Shown here piece by piece: positions 7,332 to 13,439 of a stretch of 25,275 nt of DNA (position 1 is its first letter; every line of letters begins with the position of its first letter). This DNA comes from Candidatus Andersenbacteria bacterium RIFCSPHIGHO2_02_FULL_45_11 (GTDB lineage: Bacteria > Patescibacteriota > Andersenbacteria > UBA10190), in NCBI GenBank assembly GCA_001817055.1, contig MHHP01000001.1, positions 15,674 to 40,948 on the forward strand, written 5' to 3'. The notes under the pieces are model-generated. The model was not told the DNA's origin. It saw nothing but the letters and a program-made list of their open reading frames with translations, and made no database searches. The position numbers and the translations under genes are program-made.

Positions 7332-7940
7332 TTATTTGCTTTCAGTACCCAAGATTGAAACAACACTGCCCTTACGGCCAGGCACAGCGCCTTTTACCGC
7401 AACCACATTGTGCTCCGTGTCTATTTTTACAATCACCAGGTTTTTTACGGTAACTTGGTCAGATCCCATTCTGCCTGCCATGCGCTTTCCTTTTCGTACA
7501 TGCTGAGGGTACCTCGAACCAATAGATCCAGGGCGACGCAATACGTGGCGATGACCGTGGCTCGCAGGTCCGCCTCTAAAATGATGTCGCTTTACTACGC
7601 CGGCATATCCTTTTCCTTTTGAAATACCAGAGACTTCAATCGGGTCTCCAACAGTAAACTGTGCCAAGTCTAATACCGTTACATCGTCTGCAAGCGCACC
7701 TTCAAATTCTTGCCGTGCAGCAAATAGTTTTTTATCTCCCGATGGGGTTCGCTTCTCTCCAAGTGTAGCTCCCTCTTTTTTAGGAAGTGCCAGTTGGACA
7801 GCGGCGTACCCGTCTTTTTCTTCTGTGCGGCGAATAGTTACGAAGTTTGGAAGTGCAAGAATTAAGGTAACACCAATAACTTCTCCGTCAGGAGAAAATA
7901 CTTGCGACATACCCAATTTTCGACCCAGAATTGCCTTCAT
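7332..7940 (-). CDS. rplC: 50S ribosomal protein L3
   Basis: L3 is one of the first proteins to bind 23S rRNA and reaches the peptidyl transferase centre. The 202-residue product starts MKAILGRKLGMSQVF and has the signature HFRGGPASHGHRHVLRRPGSIG, which includes the site corresponding to the methylated glutamine region, then RKGKRMAGRMG. It is the first gene of this S10-type block. In most bacteria rpsJ lies just before it; here rpsJ is 1.1 kb away beyond a NYN-domain gene. A candidate promoter lies at 8047-8075. Confidence 0.97.
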   Translation of the reverse strand: MKAILGRKLGMSQVFSPDGEVIGVTLILALPNFVTIRRTEEKDGYAAVQLALPKKEGATLGEKRTPSGDKKLFAARQEFEGALADDVTVLDLAQFTVGDPIEVSGISKGKGYAGVVKRHHFRGGPASHGHRHVLRRPGSIGSRYPQHVRKGKRMAGRMGSDQVTVKNLVIVKIDTEHNVVAVKGAVPGRKGSVVSILGTESK

Positions 7941-8046
7941 ATGGTATAACTCGCATGGAATCTAAATAAAAAAGCCTACGGTTAAAAGCTTCTATATGCT
8001 ACTACATAACACACTACTTTCCCACAGGGAGTGTAGGTATTGAGTA

Positions 8047-8075
8047 AAGATAGAACATTGTATAAAAAAACGCAA
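8047..8075 (-). promoter_or_regulatory. Candidate promoter for the rplC-led operon
   Basis: On the minus strand TTGCGT (8070-8075) is spaced 17 bp from TATCTT (8047-8052). This would start transcription near 8040, leaving a leader of about 100 nt before rplC. The match is moderate. The 297-bp gap 7941-8237 holds this element, a G-rich REP-like half (about 8084-8111), and the plus-strand promoter described separately; I see no coding sequence there. Confidence 0.4.
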
Positions 8076-8184
8076 ATTAAAGTTGGGGAGAGGGATGGGG
8101 TGAGGGGAATTACTAATAGAAGATTACTTTTCATATGAAAAATCGCAATGTAGTGCACCAAATGTAGAAAATTTTATACTCATC

Positions 8185-8212
8185 TTGACGAAAAGTATTA
8201 TTGAGCTATACT
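8185..8212 (+). promoter_or_regulatory. Sigma70-like promoter aimed at the terminator overlapping the NYN gene
   Basis: On the plus strand TTGACG (8185-8190) and TATACT (8207-8212) are separated by 16 bp. Predicted initiation near 8219 lies only a few bases before the terminator at 8227-8269, so the transcript would be about 50 nt and antisense to the last codons of the NYN gene. Confidence 0.5.
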
Positions 8213-8226
8213 AGAGATATTCCTAC

Positions 8227-8269
8227 GAAAAAGACCCTTATGCGGTTCCGTCCGCATCGGGGGCTTTTT
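8227..8269. terminator. Bidirectional rho-independent terminator at the NYN 3' end
   Basis: The stem ATGCGG/CCGCAT (8240-8245 with 8252-8257) is extended by a CCC/GGG pairing. It has T5 on the plus side (8265-8269) and A5 on the other (8228-8232), which reads as T5 on the minus strand. It overlaps the last codons of the NYN gene. Confidence 0.75.
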
Positions 8270-8765
8270 CTTGTTGGGCTCCCAAAGCTGATTTCTGGTC
8301 GGTTATATACGCTATCTTCGCACCCGTTCTCTTGAGTAAGATGGAGCACTTCTTTGTTGGGTATGGCGACAAAATACCTTCTAACTTCTCTTTTTCACTC
8401 AAAAACTTTATAAGCGGAGCGTAATCTCCGTCGCTTGAAACTAATATGGCCTTTGCAAAGTCACCCTCATATGCATCTTGCATAGCTTTTACAACAATAT
8501 CGGCATCGCAATTTGCTTTCGCTTTTCCATCCCGATTATATACAACCTCTTTAAAGATTAGCATGTAGCCTTGTTCTTGAAGTTTTGCATATAAGCCACT
8601 GTGTTTTGGCATTAATCCTAAAAACAAATATGCATTTCGAACAGCATATTTCTCGCGCAGCCACACTCGGAATCGTCGATAATCAAATTTCCAACCCAAT
8701 TCCATAATGCCGTGATGCAAGTTTGCGCCATCAATATATGCAACGTTGTTATCCGAAACAACCAT
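8238..8765 (-). CDS. NYN-domain (LabA/DUF88, PIN-like) protein, putative ribonuclease
   Basis: The 175-residue product has the NYN fold's spaced acidic residues: VAYIDGANLHHG at the N-terminus, NCDADIVVKAMQDA in the middle and ILVSSDGDYAPLIKFL near residue 115. These are the usual metal-binding positions of PIN-like RNases, so RNA cleavage is the likely activity; the target is unknown. It ends in a charged tail. I start it at the ATG at 8765 rather than an in-frame TTG further upstream, because a TATAAT box lies 7 bp before this ATG, giving a leaderless mRNA. It separates rpsJ from rplC and is probably transcribed on its own. Confidence 0.85.
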   Translation of the reverse strand: MVVSDNNVAYIDGANLHHGIMELGWKFDYRRFRVWLREKYAVRNAYLFLGLMPKHSGLYAKLQEQGYMLIFKEVVYNRDGKAKANCDADIVVKAMQDAYEGDFAKAILVSSDGDYAPLIKFLSEKEKLEGILSPYPTKKCSILLKRTGAKIAYITDQKSALGAQQEKAPDADGTA

Positions 8766-8771
8766 GCAATC

Positions 8772-8777
8772 ATTATA
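8772..8777 (-). promoter_or_regulatory. -10 box of the NYN gene (leaderless start)
   Basis: A perfect TATAAT on the minus strand is followed by six bases and then ATG, so transcription should begin at or next to the start codon. No good -35 hexamer was found at the normal distance. Confidence 0.45.
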
Positions 8778-8827
8778 CTCCAATATCGGCCATCAACTGA
8801 GAATATTTTTTCTTACCAAAATTCTAG

Positions 8828-8833
8828 TATAAT
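8828..8833 (+). promoter_or_regulatory. -10 box of the 53-codon ORF
   Basis: TATAAT on the plus strand is 8 bp before the ATG at 8842, which would leave a leader of only one or two bases. It is divergent from the NYN promoter, with the two boxes about 50 bp apart. The -35 region is T-rich and not convincing. Confidence 0.45.
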
Positions 8834-8841
8834 TATTTCTA

Positions 8842-9003
8842 ATGAAAGTCAGCAAGGAAAAATCTGGAGACGCTCAAGGCTTACGCGAATCTCTTTGCAA
8901 GAATAAAGAGGCTTTGAATGTACTTATACAACAAGTACGCGAAATGCGGAGATTACGCGTTTTATATACCATCGCAAAGATTAAAAATCAGCGTGAAAAA
9001 TAG
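8842..9003 (+). CDS. Small basic protein, 53 residues, function unknown
   Basis: An ATG-to-TAG frame encodes MKVSKEKSGDAQGLRESLCK followed by a helical, Arg/Lys-rich stretch ending KIKNQREK. I do not recognise it. Support for it being a gene: a TATAAT box directly upstream, a perfect terminator 8 bp after the stop, and nothing else coding in this strip. The heptad-like spacing of Leu/Val/Ile after residue 22 suggests a helix or short coiled coil, and the high charge would allow RNA or ribosome binding. It is one of very few plus-strand genes here. Homologues in related genomes would confirm it. Confidence 0.5.
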   Translation: MKVSKEKSGDAQGLRESLCKNKEALNVLIQQVREMRRLRVLYTIAKIKNQREK

Positions 9004-9011
9004 CTCATAAC

Positions 9012-9037
9012 AAAAACCCGCCACGTGGCGGGTTTTT
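9012..9037. terminator. Perfect bidirectional terminator between the 53-codon ORF and rpsJ
   Basis: The palindrome CCCGCCAC/GTGGCGGG (9017-9032) is flanked by A5 on the left and T5 on the right, so it can end transcription from the small plus-strand gene and from tuf-rpsJ on the minus strand. Confidence 0.9.
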
Positions 9038-9042
9038 GTTTA

Positions 9043-9075
9043 GTCTAAAAGCTACAAGCTAACAGCTATAAGCTA
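9043..9075. repeat. AGCTA-rich repeat downstream of rpsJ
   Basis: This begins GTCTAAAAGCTA and ends AACAGCTATAAGCTA. Nearly the same sequence occurs at 19338-19363, at the end of rpsL. The two copies differ mainly by a 7-base insertion here. The function is unknown. Confidence 0.6.
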
Positions 9076-9078
9076 GCG

Positions 9079-9426
9079 CTACACCGTCTTCATCGACACA
9101 TCCACACCTGCTGGCAAATTCAAACTCATAAGAGTGTCTACCGTGCGAGGAGTTGATTGGACAATATCAATAAGGCGCTTGTGTACGCGGATCTCATACT
9201 GATCACGTGCGTTCTTATGAACGAACGTAGATCGGTTTACCGTGTACTTCTTCTTGCTGGTTGGCAGCGGAGTTGGACCGGCAACTTTCGCGCCGTCCCG
9301 CTCTACAGCGATCATAATCTGCTGTGCAGATTGGTCGATCAGCTTGTGATCGTATGCCTTCAGCTTGATGCGAATCTTTGGAACCGCAACTGCTTCAGTA
9401 CCCTCAGGTTTTGTATCTTCAGACAT
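9079..9426 (-). CDS. rpsJ: 30S ribosomal protein S10
   Basis: S10 is part of the 30S head and, as NusE, also joins antitermination complexes. The 115 residues include KIRIKLKAYDHKLIDQSAQQI, the GPTPLPTSKKKYTVNRSTFVHK loop with its conserved residues, and EIRVHKRLIDIVQSTPRTVDTLM. An N-terminal extension of about 15 acidic residues makes it longer than the usual 102-105. Its ATG overlaps the tuf stop (TAATG), so it is translationally coupled to tuf. The bidirectional terminator at 9012-9037 ends the unit. Confidence 0.97.
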   Translation of the reverse strand: MSEDTKPEGTEAVAVPKIRIKLKAYDHKLIDQSAQQIMIAVERDGAKVAGPTPLPTSKKKYTVNRSTFVHKNARDQYEIRVHKRLIDIVQSTPRTVDTLMSLNLPAGVDVSMKTV

Positions 9427-10622
9427 TACTCAAGGATTTTTGTTACAACTCCGGCACCAACGGTGCGGCCACCTTCACGGATTGCGAAACGCATTCCATC
9501 TTCCATGGCAACCTTGGAGCCAAGTTCAACAGTGATGCTGATGGTATCGCCAGGCATAACCATTTCTACGCCTTCAGCTAAGAATACTTCCCCGGTTACG
9601 TCCGTTGTACGAACGTAGAACTGTGGCTTGTATCCCTTGAAGAATGGAGTATGGCGTCCGCCTTCATCTTTGGTAAGTACGTATACTTCAGCTGTAAACT
9701 TTTTGTGTGGAGTAATGCTGCCTGGCTTTGCAACTACCTGGCCACGTTCAACTTGTTCTTTCTTCAAGCCTCTCAGCAACACACCTGCGTTGTCACCAGC
9801 TCGGCCTTCTTCAAGTTGCTTATTAAACATTTCGATTCCGATAATAACGGACTTTTGAGTGTCGCGGATTCCCACAATTTCAACTTCATCGTTGATCTTA
9901 ATAAGTCCACGCTCGATTCTGCCAGTCACTACAGTACCTCGGCCTTCAATGGAGAATACGTCTTCAATAGAAAGCAAGAATGGCTTGTCTACATCACGCA
10001 CAGGCTCTGGAATTGCTTCGTCTAGAGCAGCGATCAAATCAATGATTGGCTTAGCGTCAGCATCTTCGGGAGTTTTGGAAACAAGTGCCTTGGTTGCGCT
10101 TCCACGGATAATACGTGTATTTGCACCATCGTATTCATACTTCGTAAGAAGTTCACGAATTTCTTCTTCTACCAAGTCAACCAATTCCGGATCATCAACA
10201 AGGTCAACCTTGTTTAAGAATACGATAATAGTTGAAACTCCTACCTGGCGAGCCAAGAGGATGTGTTCACGGGTCTGTGGCATTGGGCCATCAGTTGCGG
10301 CAACAACGAGGATTGCGCCGTCCATCTGAGCAGCGCCGGTAATCATGTTCTTGATATAGTCGGCATGTCCCGGACAGTCTACGTGAGCGTAGTGCCGGTT
10401 ATCAGACTCATATTCACAATGAGCGGTGGAAATTGTAATTCCACGTGCCTTAGATTCTGGTGACTTATCGAGGTCATCGATTGTCATAAGCTTCTTAACT
10501 CCGCCCTTCATGTTCATCACATGGAGGATTGCTGCAGTGGTGGTAGTCTTTCCGTGGTCAACGTGACCAATCGTTCCGACGTTCACATGCGGCTTGTTTC
10601 GAACGAATTTTTCAACAGCCAT
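9426..10622 (-). CDS. tuf: Elongation factor Tu
   Basis: EF-Tu delivers aminoacyl-tRNA to the ribosome with GTP hydrolysis. The 398-residue product has the G1 loop GHVDHGKTT (residues 18-26), the G3 motif DCPGHADYIKNMITGAAQMDG, the G4 motif NKVD, and domains 2 and 3 with GRGTVVTGRIERG and a C-terminal GGRTVGAGVVTKILE. Length is normal. In most bacteria fusA directly precedes tuf; here about 6 kb of other genes lie between them, and tuf has its own good promoter. No Shine-Dalgarno sequence is seen. Confidence 0.98.
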   Translation of the reverse strand: MAVEKFVRNKPHVNVGTIGHVDHGKTTTTAAILHVMNMKGGVKKLMTIDDLDKSPESKARGITISTAHCEYESDNRHYAHVDCPGHADYIKNMITGAAQMDGAILVVAATDGPMPQTREHILLARQVGVSTIIVFLNKVDLVDDPELVDLVEEEIRELLTKYEYDGANTRIIRGSATKALVSKTPEDADAKPIIDLIAALDEAIPEPVRDVDKPFLLSIEDVFSIEGRGTVVTGRIERGLIKINDEVEIVGIRDTQKSVIIGIEMFNKQLEEGRAGDNAGVLLRGLKKEQVERGQVVAKPGSITPHKKFTAEVYVLTKDEGGRHTPFFKGYKPQFYVRTTDVTGEVFLAEGVEMVMPGDTISITVELGSKVAMEDGMRFAIREGGRTVGAGVVTKILE

Positions 10623-10729
10623 AGCTTTGATATAAAAAAATAATAAAATGCCCCGTCTGGCGTTTTATCCAGTCGTTTAGTATGCGCCCAAAAAGGAACA
10701 TAAAAACAACCGCCTCAAGGTCTGTAGTA

Positions 10730-10758
10730 TGTATAGAAGAAATCAGAATACAAGTCAA
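10730..10758 (-). promoter_or_regulatory. Promoter of tuf-rpsJ
   Basis: On the minus strand TTGACT (10753-10758) lies 17 bp from TATACA (10730-10735), a good sigma70-type match. Transcription would begin near 10723, giving a leader of about 100 nt before tuf. Its presence fits the separation of tuf from fusA. Confidence 0.7.
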
Positions 10759-10780
10759 GCATCGCACTCAGAAAAACAGA

Positions 10781-10836
10781 GCGCCGGGAAAACGCTTGGG
10801 GTTAAACGCTAAAAACCCCAAGCGTTGAGGAGGCGC
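10781..10836 (-). terminator. Large hairpin, probable terminator of array unit 1
   Basis: A perfect 11-bp stem, AACGCTTGGGG with CCCCAAGCGTT (10791-10801 with 10816-10826), is framed by GCGCC/GGCGC (10781-10785 with 10832-10836). In minus-strand sense it follows unit 1 and is trailed by a short T run. It is stable but lacks a long U tract, so the C hairpin of unit 1, followed by TCTTTTT, may be the first stop signal. Confidence 0.55.
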
Positions 10837-10852
10837 GATGTAAGGAAAAAGA

Positions 10853-11024
10853 GGGTGAGAAATCGTAAATTTCGTTCAGACGAACGCAACTACATACTTC
10901 TCACCCTGGGTGGCGGACAGCTCCCGCAACATTCAAAGAATGAACAGACATTCACTAGTCCGCCAAAATTGGAAAGTACAGCCAATACTTCGCACGAAAG
11001 AACAACTTGGGTTTCGTACTCTCC
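10853..11024 (-). ncRNA. Array unit 1, solitary three-hairpin RNA with its own promoter
   Basis: This unit has the same A-B-C design as the main array: A stem 10971-10979/11016-11024, B stem 10912-10918/10958-10964, C stem 10853-10861/10898-10906. The hairpins are 54, 53 and 54 nt. Each has variable arms and a small inner hairpin (for example CGTTC-AGAC-GAACG in C). A minus-strand promoter (11031-11059) would start the RNA just before the A stem. C is followed on the minus strand by TCTTTTTCC. It is separated from the main array by the DUF3800 gene. Confidence 0.75.
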
Positions 11025-11030
11025 TCACAA

Positions 11031-11059
11031 TGCATATCTTATATTGCTATAAATGTCAA
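11031..11059 (-). promoter_or_regulatory. Promoter of array unit 1
   Basis: On the minus strand a consensus TTGACA (11054-11059) is 17 bp from TATGCA (11031-11036). The predicted start is at about 11024, the first base of the A stem. This agrees with the wobble-pair evidence that the units are transcribed from the minus strand. Confidence 0.7.
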
Positions 11060-11097
11060 GTTGTAAAAAGTACTATCTAACGTACAATATACATATA

Positions 11098-11212
11098 AAC
11101 AAAAAAGACCGAACACCGGCCGTATGGCGGAACATCCTACTGGATGTGAGGTCTCTTAGGGGTTTAACTAAGATAGGCCTTTCCTCCTCATCGCAAGATG
11201 AGGTGGTTTTTT
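11098..11212. ncRNA. Multi-hairpin intergenic element, terminator-like on both strands
   Basis: Four short stems can be drawn: AGACC/GGTCT enclosing ACATCC-TACT-GGATGT, then CTTAG/CTAAG, then CCTCATC-GCAA-GATGAGG. T6 follows the last stem on the plus strand. On the minus strand GGTC is followed by TTTTTT, which would end the DUF3800 transcript just before the unit 1 promoter. I cannot assign it to a known RNA family. It may be a bidirectional terminator or a small structured RNA. Confidence 0.45.
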
Positions 11213-11214
11213 AA

Positions 11215-11775
11215 CTATAGGCCCTTGAGAATCCGTTTAGCTTTCAATAAGCGAAGTGTTTTCTGAGACCATTCATGGCCATAATGAGCATCTCTAATTA
11301 AACCACACATCGCATCAACAAGCCGAATAAAGGCATTATTCTCTTCTTTACGAACACCTCTTACTTCGGTTTTGATACCACGTACAGATGGCTTGAGATA
11401 CCGTTGAAACTTAGGTATTTGCGTTTTTCGCAACCCATCAACATAGACTACCACTCTAATTGGCCGTACGTGTCTAAGAGCGTCGCCTGCGGCTTGAGCC
11501 GTAAGAGCTAAATAATCCTTTCGGCCAGGAAAGTTCTCAAAGAATATTTTATCGACCATCTGAGGAAGCCCTATAATCATATGTATATATGATTGGCGAT
11601 GGCGATAATCAGCTTTACGCCATTTGAGATTACCCTTTTTGCTTTTAGATTCAATCGCTTCTAAGAGTTTGAGTACCTCATCTCGCTCAGTACCTAAAAT
11701 TAGCATACTGACGACAAAAAATACTCCAGAAGTATCTTGCCCAGATTCATCGATGTATTCGAATACGGTCGCCAT
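11215..11775 (-). CDS. DUF3800 family protein
   Basis: The 186-residue product begins MATVFEYIDESGQDTSGVFF, the N-terminal DESG motif typical of DUF3800. A second acidic motif, VVVYVDGLRK, follows near residue 108, and RLVDAMCGLIRDA near residue 150. These acidic positions resemble an RNase H-like nuclease fold, but the activity of the family is not established. DUF3800 genes are often found with mobile or defence genes. It lies inside the array locus, between unit 2 and unit 1 and co-directional with both, so it may be a later insertion or a partner. Confidence 0.8.
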   Translation of the reverse strand: MATVFEYIDESGQDTSGVFFVVSMLILGTERDEVLKLLEAIESKSKKGNLKWRKADYRHRQSYIHMIIGLPQMVDKIFFENFPGRKDYLALTAQAAGDALRHVRPIRVVVYVDGLRKTQIPKFQRYLKPSVRGIKTEVRGVRKEENNAFIRLVDAMCGLIRDAHYGHEWSQKTLRLLKAKRILKGL

Positions 11776-11808
11776 GCCATAATTTTAACATGGCAAATAT
11801 AAAAAAGA

Positions 11809-11984
11809 GGGTGAAAAGAGTGGAAATCGATCCTTGTTCAGGAACAGAAATCACTTCTTTCACCAGGGGTGGTGGACACGCGCCCAGTCACTCACAATTG
11901 AGCACTGCTCTTGAAGTCCACCAAAATTGGAAAATACAGGAACGTGAACGTCCGAAAAAGAACAATCGCACATTAGTACTCTCC
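11809..11984 (-). ncRNA. Array unit 2 (distal end of main array)
   Basis: C is 11809-11816/11858-11864 and uses GGTGAAA/TTTCACC instead of the usual stem. B is GGTGGAC/GTCCACC (11871-11877/11916-11922), a compensated C-G to T-A change. A is 11929-11937/11976-11984 with two A.C mismatches (U.G on the RNA strand). C is followed on the minus strand by TCTTTTTT, a likely terminator. The B and A hairpins are shared with unit 7. Confidence 0.75.
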
Positions 11985-12055
11985 TCACAATATTCCGTCG
12001 TCGTCATTCCGGACTTGATCCGGAATCCACGAAATGCTGTGAGAAGAGGGTGAAA
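11874..12055. repeat. 182-bp direct duplication within the array, copy 1 (copy 2 at 13058-13239)
   Basis: The segment from inside the B hairpin of unit 2 to the first bases of C in unit 3 is identical to 13058-13239 (unit 7 into unit 8). Just upstream only one base differs before homology ends. The exactness points to a recent unequal recombination or gene conversion between units. Confidence 0.85.
12006..12026. repeat. REP-like palindrome in the unit 2/3 spacer
   Basis: ATTCCGGA-CTTGA-TCCGGAAT, in the context GTCATTCC...GGAATCCA, a palindrome type widely scattered in bacterial genomes. It sits at the tip of the spacer hairpin. Identical elements occur at 12665-12685 and 13190-13210. Confidence 0.8.
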
Positions 12056-12219
12056 AAGTGATTGCTAAGTTCGTTAAGAACAGTCGCAATATCTTCTCAC
12101 CCTGGGTGGCAGACATTGCAGTACTCGCCCGAAGAGAACAGGAGCCAAGTCGTCCGCCAAATTTGGAAAGTACATTGTCCTTAGATTCTAAAATAGATAC
12201 TCCGCTGTTTGCACTCTCC
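12048..12219 (-). ncRNA. Array unit 3
   Basis: Stems: C 12048-12056/12094-12102, B 12108-12114/12152-12158 (GGCAGAC/GTCCGCC), A 12165-12173/12211-12219. Inner hairpins include GTTC/GAAC in C and TTAG/CTAA in A. In the C loop the left arm has ATTGC and the right arm GCAAT, so the two arms are complementary over 5 bases. Confidence 0.75.
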
Positions 12220-12257
12220 TCCAAACATTCTATTTTCGTAAAATATTCGGAGGAAAG

Positions 12258-12430
12258 GGGTGAGAAAAGTCTAGTTACGCTCCGTGTTGGAACATAGCTG
12301 CTTTCTTCTCACCCTTAGGTGGCGGACAGACGATCTTTCGTTCAAACAAACAAGTTCACTCTAGTCCGCCAATGTTGGAGAGTACACCGGAAGAGATGTT
12401 AATACTAACAGGTACCACCTCGTACCCTCC
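12258..12430 (-). ncRNA. Array unit 4
   Basis: Stems: C 12258-12266/12306-12314, B 12321-12327/12364-12370, A 12377-12385/12422-12430. The A loop holds a perfect inner hairpin TGTTA-ATAC-TAACA. It is separated from unit 5 by a 38-nt spacer with the stem TCGGAG/CTCCGA. Confidence 0.75.
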
Positions 12431-12468
12431 TCGGAGAATTCTTCAACAAAAAATACTCCGAGGAAAGG

Positions 12469-12643
12469 GGGTGAGAAAAAAGATTGACCGATCCAAAAAG
12501 GATCAGCGAGACAATCTTCTCACCCAGGGTGGCGGACAGATGAACAAACGCTCAGCTTAAAGCAGCACTGCCCTCGTCCGCCAAAATTGGAGAATACAAC
12601 CGGTTGGGAGTTCTTTACGAACATCGCCGCTCTGATACTCTCC
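12469..12643 (-). ncRNA. Array unit 5
   Basis: Stems: C 12469-12477/12517-12525, B 12531-12537/12576-12582, A 12589-12597/12635-12643. The inner hairpin of C is GATCC-AAAAA-GGATC, and its arms contain AGATTG and CAATCT, fully complementary over 6 bases. The A loop has GTTC/GAAC. Confidence 0.75.
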
Positions 12644-12664
12644 TCACAATATTCCGTCGGCGTC

Positions 12665-12685
12665 ATTCCGGACTTGATCCGGAAT
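12665..12685. repeat. REP-like palindrome in the unit 5/6 spacer
   Basis: The same ATTCCGGA/TCCGGAAT palindrome as in the unit 2/3 spacer. The flanking spacer stem here is CCTCACAATAT/ATATTCTGAGG. Confidence 0.8.
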
Positions 12686-12708
12686 CCACGAAATATTCTG
12701 AGGAAAGA

Positions 12709-12880
12709 GGGTGAGAAATTTTCATGAACGTTCCTTTCAGAACAGTCACACGATCTTCTCACCCTGGGTGGCGGATATTGTGGCTCTCGCTCATTCGAGT
12801 AGTTATTCAATCATCCACCAAGGTTGGAGAGTACACAAGAACTCATGTTCTGTAAGAACACAGCGGGATTTGTACCCTCC
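12709..12880 (-). ncRNA. Array unit 6
   Basis: Stems: C 12709-12717/12756-12764, B 12770-12776/12813-12819 (GGCGGAT/ATCCACC), A 12826-12834/12872-12880. Inner hairpins: GTTC/GAAC in C, CTCG/CGAG in B, TGTTC-TGTAA-GAACA in A. The spacer to unit 7 is enlarged to 114 nt by a MITE-like insert. Confidence 0.75.
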
Positions 12881-12897
12881 TCACAAAACTCGTATCC

Positions 12898-12971
12898 GTC
12901 ATTCCCGCGAAGGCGGGAATCCAAGCTCGTGGATTACCCTCTGCCAATTGGCAGACAAGCTGGGTAATGAC
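12898..12971. mobile_element. 74-bp MITE-like insert in the unit 6/7 spacer
   Basis: The ends GTCATTCCC and GGGTAATGAC form imperfect terminal inverted repeats. Inside are CCCGC-GAAG-GCGGG and the palindrome CTGCCAATTGGCAG. It carries no gene. It enlarges the spacer to 114 nt while the spacer stem CCTCACA/TGTGAGG is kept. Confidence 0.65.
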
Positions 12972-12994
12972 AATACAAGCACTGTGAGGAAAGA

Positions 12995-13168
12995 GGGTGA
13001 GAAACGGTGGGGATTGTTTGTATAAAACAACTGAACCCTCTTCTCACCCGGGGTGGCGGACACGCGCCCAGTCACTCACAATTGAGCACTGCTCTTGAAG
13101 TCCACCAAAATTGGAAAATACAGGAACGTGAACGTCCGAAAAAGAACAATCGCACATTAGTACTCTCC
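12995..13168 (-). ncRNA. Array unit 7
   Basis: Stems: C 12995-13003/13041-13049, B 13055-13061/13100-13106, A 13113-13121/13160-13168. The C loop is unique, with a 6-bp inner stem TTGTTT/AAACAA. From within B through A and the following spacer the sequence is identical to unit 2. Confidence 0.75.
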
Positions 13169-13189
13169 TCACAATATTCCGTCGTCGTC

Positions 13190-13210
13190 ATTCCGGACTT
13201 GATCCGGAAT
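13190..13210. repeat. REP-like palindrome in the unit 7/8 spacer
   Basis: An identical copy of the element in the unit 2/3 spacer, carried along in the 182-bp duplication. Confidence 0.8.
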
Positions 13211-13231
13211 CCACGAAATGCTGTGAGAAGA

Positions 13232-13402
13232 GGGTGAAACATTTCGGCATTCGTTCAATTAAGAACACGCAACGATATGTTTCACCCGGGGTGGCGGAAA
13301 GTATTTCCATCGATCCAGCATACAAGATACCAGTCGTCCGCCAAAGTTGGAGAGTACAATTTTCCTTTCGCTCAAAAGAACACGGCGACTTTCGTACTTT
13401 CC
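13232..13402 (-). ncRNA. Array unit 8
   Basis: C is GGGTGAAAC/GTTTCACCC (13232-13240/13279-13287), with two compensated pairs relative to the usual GGGTGAGAA/TTCTCACCC. B is 13293-13298/13337-13342 and A is 13349-13357/13394-13402. The C inner hairpin is GTTC/GAAC. The spacer to unit 9 forms a perfect CCTCACAA/TTGTGAGG stem. Confidence 0.75.
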
Positions 13403-13439
13403 TCACAAATATCCAGTAATGAATAATTGTGAGGAAAGG

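Noticed and set aside
11790..13237. Open frames of 75-105 codons running through the array
   Set aside because: They translate stems and REP palindromes, occur on both strands, and two share an identical C-terminus because of the 182-bp duplication.
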